From Bog-950 sp046329495 (GTDB lineage: Bacteria; Bacteroidota; Bacteroidia; Chitinophagales; LD1), in assembly GCA_046329495.1 (NCBI GenBank), contig JAXLUO010000008.1:90804-154803 (forward strand): a stretch of DNA of 64,000 nt. Direction: 5' to 3'. The notes beneath the pieces were generated by a model. The model did not search any database, was not told the origin of the DNA, and saw only the letters and a list, made by a program, of their open reading frames with translations. Position numbers and translations under genes: made by a program. Positions 16,911 through 24,852 of this stretch are shown one piece after another. Numbering within the stretch: position 1 is the first letter of the stretch; every line of letters begins with the position of its first letter.

Positions 16911-17903
16911 ATGGCCATGTTAACCTTTCAAAAACCCGATAAAATTACGTTACAGAAAGCCACTGAGTTTGAAGGAACCTTCGAATTTAAGCCTCTGGAA
17001 CCCGGGTTCGGTGTAACTATAGGAAATGCCCTGCGCCGCGTATTACTTTCTTCTTTGGAAGGCTACGCTATCAGCGGCATCAAAATTTCGGGCGTTGAGC
17101 ACGAATTTTCTACTATCAAAGGCGTGCTGGAAGATGTTACTGAAATCGTACTGAACCTTAAGCAGGTGCGTTTGAAGAAAGTGATGGATGATGAGAACGC
17201 TGCTGAAAAGATCTATATCGCTTTAAAGAACTCTACGCAGTTTAAAGCTGAGCATATCGAAAAGCACACCAATGTTTACCAGGTAATGAACCCCGAGTTG
17301 GTTATCTGCAACATGGAAAGCAGCGTGAACCTGGAGATTGAATTAACAATCACCAAAGGCCGCGGCTACGTGGCTGCCGACGAAAACAGCAAAGAGCACG
17401 CTATCGGTTACATTCCAATCGATGCGATTTATACACCAATCAAGAACGTAAAATACAGTGTTGAACCTTTCCGCGTTGAACAACGTGTTGACTTCGAAAA
17501 ACTGGTTCTGGAAGTTACTACCGACGGAACTGTGCATCCTGAAGAAGCGGTGAAAGATGCTTCTCGTATCCTGATCCAGCACCTGATGCTGATCACCGAC
17601 GAGCATATCTCTTTCGACGCTCCTACAGCTGCCGAAACTGAAATGGTTGACGAACATGTATTACACATGCGTAAGCTGTTGAAGACCCCGCTGGAAGATC
17701 TCGATCTGTCAGTTCGCGCATTCAACTGCTTAAAGGCTGCCAAAATCAACTCGCTGGAAGAACTGGTACAGTTCAACACCAACGATCTGTTGAAGTTCCG
17801 CAACTTCGGTAAGAAGTCGCTGGTGGAAATCGAAGCCCTGTTGCACGAAAAAGGCCTGAGCTTTGGTATGGACTTAGCCAAATTTAAGTTAGACGAAAAC
17901 TAG
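16911..17903 (+). CDS. rpoA: DNA-directed RNA polymerase subunit alpha
   Basis: 330 residues. The N-terminal dimerisation domain carries the conserved EPGFGVTIGNALRRVLLSSLEG segment; the C-terminal domain (LEDLDLSVRAFNCLKAAKINSLEEL) contacts promoters and regulators. A second in-frame ATG at 16917 is an equally possible start (MLTFQKPDK). Between rpsD and rplQ, the standard order. Confidence 0.97.
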   Translation: MAMLTFQKPDKITLQKATEFEGTFEFKPLEPGFGVTIGNALRRVLLSSLEGYAISGIKISGVEHEFSTIKGVLEDVTEIVLNLKQVRLKKVMDDENAAEKIYIALKNSTQFKAEHIEKHTNVYQVMNPELVICNMESSVNLEIELTITKGRGYVAADENSKEHAIGYIPIDAIYTPIKNVKYSVEPFRVEQRVDFEKLVLEVTTDGTVHPEEAVKDASRILIQHLMLITDEHISFDAPTAAETEMVDEHVLHMRKLLKTPLEDLDLSVRAFNCLKAAKINSLEELVQFNTNDLLKFRNFGKKSLVEIEALLHEKGLSFGMDLAKFKLDEN

Positions 17904-17963
17904 TATCAATTAATAACAGGAGTGCTGTAAGTAAGCGCCCCGGATTTTAAAATAAGTATTGCA

Positions 17964-18458
17964 ATGAGACACGGAGATAAGGTAAATAATCTCGGAAGAA
18001 AAACCGCCCACCGCCACGCCTTAATGGCTAACCTGGCAGCGTCGCTGATTGAGCACAAGCGTATCATTACTACGCTGGCTAAAGCTAAAGCGCTTCGCGG
18101 TTATGTTGAACCACTGGTTACCCGCAGCAAAGAAAATACAACACACAACCGTCGTGTAGTATTCAGCTACCTGCAAAACAAGGATGCAGTTACCGAACTG
18201 TTCAGTGTAGTAGGTGGTAAAGTAGGCGAACGTCCGGGAGGTTACACCCGTATCATCAAAACCGGCTTCCGTCCTGGTGATGCTGCTGAAATGGCCCTGA
18301 TTGAGCTGGTTGATTTCAACGAAACTTACACGCAGAACAAGAACGCTGCTAAAGCTGCTGAGCCTAAGAAGAAGACCCGCCGTAGCGGTGGTGCTGCTAA
18401 AAAATCAGCCGCCAAAAAAACTAAAGGCGAATCAACTGAAGGCGCTTCGGAAGAATAA
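17964..18458 (+). CDS. rplQ: 50S ribosomal protein L17 with Lys/Ala-rich tail
   Basis: 164 residues. The L17 core (MRHGDKVNNLGRKTAHR, LVTRSKENT) ends near residue 120 and is followed by a low-complexity tail rich in Lys, Ala and Thr, ending ESTEGASEE. Tails of this kind occur in Bacteroidota L17. Last gene of the operon; a strong terminator follows. Confidence 0.96.
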   Translation: MRHGDKVNNLGRKTAHRHALMANLAASLIEHKRIITTLAKAKALRGYVEPLVTRSKENTTHNRRVVFSYLQNKDAVTELFSVVGGKVGERPGGYTRIIKTGFRPGDAAEMALIELVDFNETYTQNKNAAKAAEPKKKTRRSGGAAKKSAAKKTKGESTEGASEE

Positions 18459-18481
18459 TCCAACGCATTCCTATAAAAAAC

Positions 18482-18515
18482 AAAACCCATCGGTATTCCG
18501 GTGGGTTTTTTGTTT
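18482..18515 (+). terminator. intrinsic terminator of the rplQ operon
   Basis: AAAACCCATCGG / CCGGTGGGTTTT stem with TATT loop, followed by a T-rich tract. Confidence 0.85.
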
Positions 18516-18526
18516 TTGTATAAATT

Positions 18527-18572
18527 TCATGTCATGCTGAATGCAGCTTCAGCGTAGTGAAGCACCCCCTGC
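18527..18572. repeat. likely dispersed intergenic repeat (GTCATGCTGAA type)
   Basis: The motif CATGTCATGCTGAATGCAGC followed by TTCAGCGTAGTGAAGCA resembles the short palindromic intergenic repeats scattered through Bacteroidota genomes; GCTGAA and TTCAGC are inverted partners. Only one clear copy lies in the window. Confidence 0.35.
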
Positions 18573-18598
18573 CCACAAAGCACTGATAAGCGTTACCC

Positions 18599-19972
18599 CT
18601 ACTTCCTGCGCTCCACATGCATCTGCATGCCATACTTAGGCCGCAGCGTAATCAACGGATCAGTCTGCACTTTAAAGCCATCCTTTAACCTAAAGTGATA
18701 ATGCCGGTACAGCTTAATTAGCACAATCTGCATCTCAACCAGCGCAAAGCTATTGCCAATACACGTCCTTGGTCCGCCCCCGAAAGGGAAGTAAACAAAA
18801 CGGTCAATCTCACCACGTTTCTCCGGCGCAAAGCGTTCAGGCATAAAGCGCTTCGGTTCGGTCCAGTACTTTTCGCTATGATGGAAATAAATAATAGGTA
18901 TCAGCACATTGGTGCCTGGGTCTATCCGGTAATTGCCTAAGGTGTCTTCTTCAATAGCACGCCGCCCGATACTCCAGGCCGGAGGATAAATGCGCATGCT
19001 TTCTTCAATAACCATGCGCACATAGTTAAACTGCATAATGTTTTGAAAATCCAGTGGCGCACCGCTGTTTAACTTCTCATCAATTTCAGCCACCATTTTT
19101 GCCTCCGCTTCGGGGTGTTGCGAAAGCAGGTATAAGGTCCAGGCCAGCGCATTGGCCGAGGTCTCGTTACCTGCCACAAAAATGGTCATCACCTCATCGC
19201 GCAGTTGTTTATCATCCATGGCTTCGCCCGTATCCTCATCACGTGCATCCAGCAGCATACTCAACAGGTCATCTTTTGATACACCTTCTTTGCGGCGTGT
19301 ATTAATGATGTCGTAAATGACCTCATCCAGCAACTTCATCGCCCTGCGTTCCTTCATATTAAACGGAGTAGGGAAGGAAGCCGGCAGGCGAATGGGCTGA
19401 TTGATTTTTTCAATGCTGTACTGGTTAAGCAGCGTTATTTGCTCGCTAACCATACTGGCTTTATCCTCCACACCCGAACTGAACATGGCCCGCGAAATAA
19501 TATCCAGCGTAAGCGCTGTCATCTCTTCGCTCATGTCATGCGCTTCGGGGCTAGCGGCAAACTTTTCAAATTTATGTACTACCTGGTCCGCGCGTTCCAC
19601 CATCAACTGTGTAAGTATCTCCAGCTTTTTCCGGTGAAAGGCCGGGGCTATCAAACGGCGTTGCTTGCGCCAAAAGTCTCCTTCACTGGTTAGCAGACCA
19701 TTACCCAACAGCACCTTCAATACGTCATAGGCCAGGCTCTTGGTATAGTTGCGCTGGTTATCCATTAGTATATGCTTGGTGTATTCAGGGTTGGCAGCAA
19801 TAGCCAGCCGTATAAACGGTAACGATAAACTTATCAGATCACCGTATTTATTTAAAAGAAATTTAACGTGTTCAAACGTATTATCCTTCAGCAGGTAACC
19901 GCTGCCAAATAACCAATGTTTCTCTTTCGGGAACGGAGGTAAAGGCTTTTTCTGCCCAACGGCCTGGCTCAT
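18599..19972 (-). CDS. cytochrome P450
   Basis: 457 residues, a complete soluble P450 of the CYP4/CYP102-like bacterial class. Heme-binding motif FPFGGGPRTCIG at 396-407 with ligand Cys404; I-helix oxygen-activation motif AGNETS at 267-272; ExxR motif around E324-R327; C-helix WRKQRR at 101-106. No fused reductase and no ferredoxin gene nearby. Related enzymes hydroxylate fatty acids or lipids; the substrate is unknown. It is 25 nt downstream of lgt on the same strand and may be co-transcribed. Confidence 0.93.
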   Translation of the reverse strand: MSQAVGQKKPLPPFPKEKHWLFGSGYLLKDNTFEHVKFLLNKYGDLISLSLPFIRLAIAANPEYTKHILMDNQRNYTKSLAYDVLKVLLGNGLLTSEGDFWRKQRRLIAPAFHRKKLEILTQLMVERADQVVHKFEKFAASPEAHDMSEEMTALTLDIISRAMFSSGVEDKASMVSEQITLLNQYSIEKINQPIRLPASFPTPFNMKERRAMKLLDEVIYDIINTRRKEGVSKDDLLSMLLDARDEDTGEAMDDKQLRDEVMTIFVAGNETSANALAWTLYLLSQHPEAEAKMVAEIDEKLNSGAPLDFQNIMQFNYVRMVIEESMRIYPPAWSIGRRAIEEDTLGNYRIDPGTNVLIPIIYFHHSEKYWTEPKRFMPERFAPEKRGEIDRFVYFPFGGGPRTCIGNSFALVEMQIVLIKLYRHYHFRLKDGFKVQTDPLITLRPKYGMQMHVERRK

Positions 19973-19997
19973 ATCTGGTGGGTTTTACCCCAACCGC

Positions 19998-21218
19998 TTA
20001 TTGCTTCGCTGTGCCGGGGTTTTTCTTGTAATAGTTGTAAAGGTAAAGTGTTCCGGCTATACCCAACAGGAAAAGTACAATCGAAATCAGTTCACTTTGC
20101 TTTAAGCTCATACCAAATACATGGTAAAGGTCGCGGTCGCTTAATGCGCGCCATTGCTCAATGGCAAAGCGCTGTATACCTATCAAAATCATAAACACAG
20201 TAAATACCATACCGGGCTTGTAGGTAAACTTCTTGCGCAGGCTCCATAGAATTAAAAATATAGCGCTGCACATCAAAAATTCGTAGATAGGTGTAGGGTA
20301 GGCAGGGTTGGCTAACTGCATACAATGCTCTTCGGTACAGCCTGCAATTTGCACACCTTCATCAATAATATTATGCGCATAGTTATTGGCCCACATAAAC
20401 TGCGGCATCCAACCCGGTTTAGCTGCCAAGTTGGTCAACCCCCAGTCACCATCGCCCGATACCTGGCAACCTAAACGTCCGATGCCGTTAGCCAGTATAA
20501 AAGCCGGTGCCACAGCATCAAACAATTGCAGTACAGGTATTTTTTTGTAACGTGCATAAATGGCAAAGGCTGCGCCGGCACATATCAAACCGCCATATAC
20601 CGATAACCCGCTGAAGAAAGTTCCGATCGGGTCTTTCGAGAAATTGTCGTACGACTCAGGATTCTCCAAATAGTTGAAGAAGCTGGCACCTAACACCCCA
20701 AAAATGGCTGCCATTACCACCAGGTCGCCAATGTTATCCGATGTGTATTCCTTTATCTTCTTCTTCTCGGGCTTTGGTAAACGGGCTTTATGTTGCTGGT
20801 AATAGCTAAATCCGGCAAGTGCCAAACCACCTAAAATACCGCCTGCCCAGCTGCCCAGCGTGGGGCTCTTCATAAACTCAATAAACGGTATGGCATTGGT
20901 GCTCAGTTCCGGCTGAAATACGATTATACCAAACAGCTTAAAAAACACCACAAAACCAATCAGAAAGGTAAGGGCAAGGTCAACATGTCTTGGTGCTTCA
21001 CCCACGGTTACCTCTTTCTCAAAGCCGGGCATTAAACCCAGTTTTTCGCGGCGCTTCATTTCCAGTGTGGCCAGCGTAGCAGCCGATAAAAAGCCTACAG
21101 CCACAAAAAAGCCATAGCTGTAAATAGGTAAAAACCGGTAATCGGCAGCAGCCGATTGGTTAAAAAACAGGTATATCCAGTCGGTTATTTTAGGGTAACA
21201 GCGCAATAGTATCAGCAT
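19998..21218 (-). CDS. lgt: prolipoprotein diacylglyceryl transferase family protein, long form
   Basis: 406 residues, longer than typical Lgt (about 270-300). Multiple membrane spans; the key segments are SGLSVYGGLI near 204-212 and NGIGRLGCQVSGDGDWG at 244-260, which corresponds to the Lgt signature around the catalytic Arg, in the SGDGDWG variant seen in Bacteroidota. The extra length comes from an expanded N-terminal half with a charged cytoplasmic loop (KPEKKKIKEYTSDN). Transfers diacylglycerol from phosphatidylglycerol to the lipobox Cys. The precise start is uncertain. A perfect -7 box TACATTTG on the minus strand at 21318-21311 could drive it. Confidence 0.8.
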   Translation of the reverse strand: MLILLRCYPKITDWIYLFFNQSAAADYRFLPIYSYGFFVAVGFLSAATLATLEMKRREKLGLMPGFEKEVTVGEAPRHVDLALTFLIGFVVFFKLFGIIVFQPELSTNAIPFIEFMKSPTLGSWAGGILGGLALAGFSYYQQHKARLPKPEKKKIKEYTSDNIGDLVVMAAIFGVLGASFFNYLENPESYDNFSKDPIGTFFSGLSVYGGLICAGAAFAIYARYKKIPVLQLFDAVAPAFILANGIGRLGCQVSGDGDWGLTNLAAKPGWMPQFMWANNYAHNIIDEGVQIAGCTEEHCMQLANPAYPTPIYEFLMCSAIFLILWSLRKKFTYKPGMVFTVFMILIGIQRFAIEQWRALSDRDLYHVFGMSLKQSELISIVLFLLGIAGTLYLYNYYKKNPGTAKQ

Positions 21219-21541
21219 AGCATCATCCGTTCATTAGTAAAGTGCAACATTAACAAGTTTTGCCCACACGGCTTGGGCAGTTTCCCCACGGCCCACGTGC
21301 CGGGTGAAAACAAATGTAAACAACCTCATAAGGGCCTTTTTTGCCCTTCCACAGTCGGTACCTAAGGCCGGTGTTGGCTGTAACGCACCAAATGTGGATT
21401 ATATTTCGGTTTTAGGGCACGAAACTGATATTTCCCTCTTTGAAAATTCCGTTTACTGCCTATTTTCGCACCGCCTTTTAAGGAGGACCGGTTTAACAAG
21501 GCAATTGATCGCCTCCACTACAATTTCACGAATAACGAATT
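21219..21541. other. 323-nt divergent intergenic region between lgt and atpD
   Basis: Contains a minus-strand TACATTTG box (21318-21311) for lgt, and the plus-strand atpD promoter. A small hairpin GCCCA/TGGGC lies near 21260. An open frame at 21304-21558 runs into atpD and is not considered a gene. Confidence 0.5.
21439..21468 (+). promoter_or_regulatory. promoter of atpD-atpC
   Basis: TTTG at 21439-21442, 18-nt spacer, TATTTTCG at 21461-21468 (one mismatch to TAnnTTTG); start codon 73 nt downstream. Confidence 0.6.
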
Positions 21542-23059
21542 ATGGCCAACGTAGGTAAAATCAAACAAATTATCGGTCCGGTTGTGGACGTTAGTTTTGA
21601 GGCCGAGGGTTCATCCCTTCCTCAAATTATGAACGCATTAGAGGTAACCCGCGAAGACGGCACCAAACTGATCCTGGAAGTGCAGCAGCACCTGGGCGAA
21701 GATGCCGTGCGCACCGTATCAATGGATAGCACCGACGGTCTGCGTCGTGGCTTGAATGCGGTTGACATGGGTGGTCCTATCACCATGCCCGTTGGCGAAG
21801 GCATTAAAGGCCGTCTGTTCAACGTTACCGGCGATGCTATCGACGGTATCACTTTGAAAGTTTCTAAAGAAGGCGGTTATGCCATCCACCGTAAGCCACC
21901 GGCCTACGAAGATTTAGCAACTGAATCGGAAGTACTGTTCACCGGTATCAAGGTAATTGACCTGATTGAACCATACGCAAAGGGTGGTAAAATCGGTTTG
22001 TTCGGTGGTGCAGGTGTAGGTAAAACCGTATTGATCATGGAATTGATCAACAACATCGCAAAGCGCTACTCTGGTCTATCAGTGTTTGCAGGTGTGGGCG
22101 AAAGAACCCGTGAAGGGAATGACCTGCTGCGCGAGATGATCGAATCAAACGTTATTAAATACGGCGACGATTTCAAACACAGCATGGAAAAAGGCGGTTG
22201 GGATCTTAGCAAAGTGGATGGTGCTTCATTAGCACAATCGCAGGCTACACTGGTGTTCGGTCAGATGAACGAACCACCGGGAGCACGTGCCCGTGTGGCC
22301 CTGTCTGGTCTTACTATCGCCGAATACTTCCGCGATGGAGACAAGAACGATGCTAAAGGCGGTCGCGATATCCTGTTCTTCGTAGATAATATCTTCCGTT
22401 TCACCCAGGCCGGTTCAGAAGTATCCGCGCTGTTAGGCCGTATGCCTTCAGCGGTAGGTTACCAGCCAACCCTGGCTACCGAAATGGGTCTGATGCAGGA
22501 ACGTATCACTTCAACCAAGCGTGGTTCTATTACTTCCGTTCAGGCCGTTTACGTACCTGCGGATGACTTGACTGACCCTGCTCCGGCTACTACTTTCGCT
22601 CACTTGGATGCTACTACGGTATTAAGCCGTCAGATCGCCGCTCTGGGTATCTACCCTGCGGTGGATCCTTTGGATTCTACCTCTCGTATCTTAAGCGAAA
22701 CTATCCTGGGTAAAGAGCACTACCGTTGTGCTATGCGTGTAAAAGAAATTCTGCAACGCTATAAGGAACTGCAGGATATCATCGCCATCCTTGGTATGGA
22801 CGAATTGAGCGAAGAAGATAAACTGGTTGTATCACGCGCCCGTCGTGTGCAGCGTTTTCTGTCGCAGCCATTCCACGTAGCAGAACAGTTCACCGGCTTA
22901 AAAGGTGTGTTCGTACCAATCGAAGAAACTATCCGTGGCTTTAACATGATCCTGGATGGTGAAGTAGATAAGTACCCTGAAGCAGCCTTCAACCTGGTAG
23001 GTTCTATCGACGACGCTATCGCTAAAGGTGAAGCGTTAATGGCTGAAGCAGCAAAATAA
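21542..23059 (+). CDS. atpD: F1F0 ATP synthase subunit beta
   Basis: 505 residues; catalytic subunit of the F1 head. Walker A GGAGVGKT at 155-162, the GERTREGNDL motif, and the Walker B region RDILFFVDNIFRFTQAGSEVSALLGR. Full length. In this genome atpD and atpC form their own unit, apart from the main atp operon, an arrangement common in Bacteroidota. Confidence 0.98.
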   Translation: MANVGKIKQIIGPVVDVSFEAEGSSLPQIMNALEVTREDGTKLILEVQQHLGEDAVRTVSMDSTDGLRRGLNAVDMGGPITMPVGEGIKGRLFNVTGDAIDGITLKVSKEGGYAIHRKPPAYEDLATESEVLFTGIKVIDLIEPYAKGGKIGLFGGAGVGKTVLIMELINNIAKRYSGLSVFAGVGERTREGNDLLREMIESNVIKYGDDFKHSMEKGGWDLSKVDGASLAQSQATLVFGQMNEPPGARARVALSGLTIAEYFRDGDKNDAKGGRDILFFVDNIFRFTQAGSEVSALLGRMPSAVGYQPTLATEMGLMQERITSTKRGSITSVQAVYVPADDLTDPAPATTFAHLDATTVLSRQIAALGIYPAVDPLDSTSRILSETILGKEHYRCAMRVKEILQRYKELQDIIAILGMDELSEEDKLVVSRARRVQRFLSQPFHVAEQFTGLKGVFVPIEETIRGFNMILDGEVDKYPEAAFNLVGSIDDAIAKGEALMAEAAK

Positions 23060-23076
23060 TTTTAATAGCTAACAGG

Positions 23077-23112
23077 CGATAAACGTTAGGTTAGTTCATC
23101 TAACGTTTATCG
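23077..23112 (+). promoter_or_regulatory. perfect 13-bp hairpin between atpD and atpC
   Basis: CGATAAACGTTAG (23077-23089) and CTAACGTTTATCG (23100-23112) are perfectly complementary around a 10-nt loop, followed by TTT. It may be a partial terminator or 3'-end stabiliser lowering atpC expression relative to atpD. Confidence 0.6.
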
Positions 23113-23136
23113 TTTAAAAGCTGAAATCCAAGTAGC

Positions 23137-23385
23137 ATGATTCTCGAAATATTAACTCCCGAAAAAAAGCTTTACAGCGGCGATGCTACCCTGGTGCAGT
23201 TGCCCGGTATCAGCGGTTTATTCGAAATACTGAATAACCACGCCCCGCTTATTTCGGCACTTAAAAAAGGTACTATCAAGTTCAATACCGAAACCGGCAC
23301 TAAAACGGTTACCATCGGCGGCGGCTTTGTAGAATGCCTCAATAACAAAGTTATCGTGTGCGCCGAAGGCGGTCAAATGGCCTAA
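23137..23385 (+). CDS. atpC: F1F0 ATP synthase subunit epsilon, short form
   Basis: 82 residues covering only the N-terminal beta-sandwich domain (MILEILTPEKKLYSGDATLVQLPG, VTIGGGFVECLNNKVIV). The C-terminal helical hairpin that inhibits ATP hydrolysis in longer epsilon subunits is absent, as is usual in Bacteroidota. Follows atpD by 77 nt. Confidence 0.95.
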   Translation: MILEILTPEKKLYSGDATLVQLPGISGLFEILNNHAPLISALKKGTIKFNTETGTKTVTIGGGFVECLNNKVIVCAEGGQMA

Positions 23386-23409
23386 GCAACACAACCAATA
23401 AATTACACA

Positions 23410-23435
23410 AAGGGATGCAACAGCATCCCTTTTTT
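23410..23435 (+). terminator. terminator after atpC
   Basis: AAGGGATGC / GCATCCCTT stem with AACA loop followed by T-tract. Confidence 0.85.
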
Positions 23436-23492
23436 GTTGTCCGTGGCTGACATCTCCTGTTTATCAAAATTGTATCATATTTTAGGGCCACG

Positions 23493-24176
23493 GTGTTTAA
23501 GTGGCTCGGTAACTACTTTACTTTCAGCAATTGGGAGCGCAACGGCATTATGGTGTTGCTGTTGCTGGCATTTTTGGCCCTGCTGGCACCTCGGCTGTAT
23601 TTCATCTTTAAACCGGTAAAGCCTGTAACCGATACCACCTTCCAAAGCGATGTGCAGGCCTTTTTGAAACAACAACAGGTTTCCAATATCCCGGTTGGTG
23701 CGGAGGACTTCGATGATACGCTTGCCGTACCGGCAGTCATAAATACCTCCAAGCACTATGATAATACCTCCGTGGCCGTCTTAAACATCAACACCGCCGA
23801 TTCGGCCCAATTGGAAGCCTTACCCGGCATAGGCCCCGTACTAGCCCGGCGTATACTAAACTTCCGGAGGGCTTTGGGTGGTTATGCTTCGGTAGAACAA
23901 ATCCGCGAGGTATGGGGCATGCCCGATAGCACCTATCGAACGTTGAAACCGCGCCTGCGATGCGATGGTAAAGTGTTGAAAATTAACCTGAACGAAGCCG
24001 ATGCAGGCACCCTGGCTAAGCACCCTTATCTCAGCAGTGCACAGGGTAAAGCCATTATAGCCTACCGGCAAAAAAATGGTAATTTTACCTCGCCGGAACA
24101 GCTTAAATCCATCCCGGTACTGCCTGATAGCACCCTGCGCAAAATGGAGCCCTATTTTACTGTTAAAACGCAGTAA
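23493..24176 (+). CDS. membrane-anchored helix-hairpin-helix (ComEA-like) protein
   Basis: 227 residues, GTG start at 23493. A membrane span at about 19-39 (GIMVLLLLAFLALLAPRLYFIF) is followed by a linker and two helix-hairpin-helix modules: the first at about 98-150 (NINTADSAQLEALPGIGPVLARRIL), the second at about 160-225 (INLNEADAGTLAKHPYLSSAQGKAI). ComEA-type HhH proteins bind DNA non-specifically, in some species for uptake; here the anchoring suggests an extracytoplasmic DNA-binding role, which is inference. It has its own transcription unit after the atpC terminator. Confidence 0.8.
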   Translation: MFKWLGNYFTFSNWERNGIMVLLLLAFLALLAPRLYFIFKPVKPVTDTTFQSDVQAFLKQQQVSNIPVGAEDFDDTLAVPAVINTSKHYDNTSVAVLNINTADSAQLEALPGIGPVLARRILNFRRALGGYASVEQIREVWGMPDSTYRTLKPRLRCDGKVLKINLNEADAGTLAKHPYLSSAQGKAIIAYRQKNGNFTSPEQLKSIPVLPDSTLRKMEPYFTVKTQ

Positions 24177-24193
24177 GAAATTAGCCCCGGCAG

Positions 24194-24224
24194 TTTTGAA
24201 ATTTCCAATAGAAAGTTAACTTTG
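24194..24224 (+). promoter_or_regulatory. promoter of rplL
   Basis: TTTTG at 24194-24198, 18-nt spacer, perfect TAACTTTG at 24217-24224; this leaves a leader of about 140 nt before the rplL ATG. Confidence 0.7.
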
Positions 24225-24369
24225 CCGTCCCGTTTTAAAGGGTTGCTTCCACTTCCCCTCTAAAAACGGTAAAAACGGTTCTTTTGTGAGCCAACTGTGT
24301 GTGGGGTGTGAGCCACAACAGCAGCAAAGCAAAAGGCCAATATGGTTAAACTCTAAAAGCAAAATAAAA

Positions 24370-24747
24370 ATGGCTGATTTAAAAGCTCTCGCTGAACAAC
24401 TGGTAAACCTTTCTGTAAAAGACGTACAGGAACTGGCAAACATTCTTAAGGCTGACTACGGTATCGAACCGGCTGCTGCTGCTGTAGCTGTTGCTGCTCC
24501 TGCTGCTGGTGGTGGTGCTGCCGCTGCTGCTGAAAAAACTGAATTCGACGTAATCCTGAAGAGCGCTGGTGCTCAGAAGCTGAACGTAGTTAAAGTTGTG
24601 AAGGACCTGACCGGTCTGGGCCTGAAAGAGGCAAAAGACCTGGTTGACGGTGCTCCAAAACCAGTTAAAGAAAAATTAGACAAAGCTTCTGCTGAAGATC
24701 TGAAAAAGAAACTGGAAGAAGCTGGTGCTGAAGTTGAACTGAAGTAA
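24370..24747 (+). CDS. rplL: 50S ribosomal protein L7/L12
   Basis: 125 residues from MADLKALAEQLVNLSVKDVQEL; an upstream in-frame GTG (24286) would add leader-encoded residues absent from L12. N-terminal dimerisation domain, Ala/Gly-rich hinge at about 38-55, and C-terminal factor-binding domain (KTEFDVILKSAGAQKLNVVK, GLGLKEAKDLVDGAPKPVKE). Unusually, rplJ is not upstream: the gene has its own promoter and terminator and sits between a ComEA-like gene and gluQ. Confidence 0.97.
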   Translation: MADLKALAEQLVNLSVKDVQELANILKADYGIEPAAAAVAVAAPAAGGGAAAAAEKTEFDVILKSAGAQKLNVVKVVKDLTGLGLKEAKDLVDGAPKPVKEKLDKASAEDLKKKLEEAGAEVELK

Positions 24748-24770
24748 TTCCGTTCATTTCCACAGATATA

Positions 24771-24798
24771 AAAAGGCTACCCTCGGGTGGCCTTTTTT
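24771..24798 (+). terminator. terminator after rplL
   Basis: AAAAGGCTACCC / GGGTGGCCTTTT stem with a TC loop, followed by T-tract. Confidence 0.85.
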
Positions 24799-24852
24799 AT
24801 TGTAGGTGCTTTGCCCACCTTCTATAAATTCGTTGTATTAACCGGCAATTGT

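Noticed and set aside
21304..21558. 84-residue open frame upstream of atpD
   Set aside because: Contains the atpD promoter and runs 17 nt into atpD; composition not protein-like.
24787..24852. N-terminal extension of gluQ
   Set aside because: Encoded within the rplL terminator; the HIGH-like motif follows the ATG at 24853 as expected.
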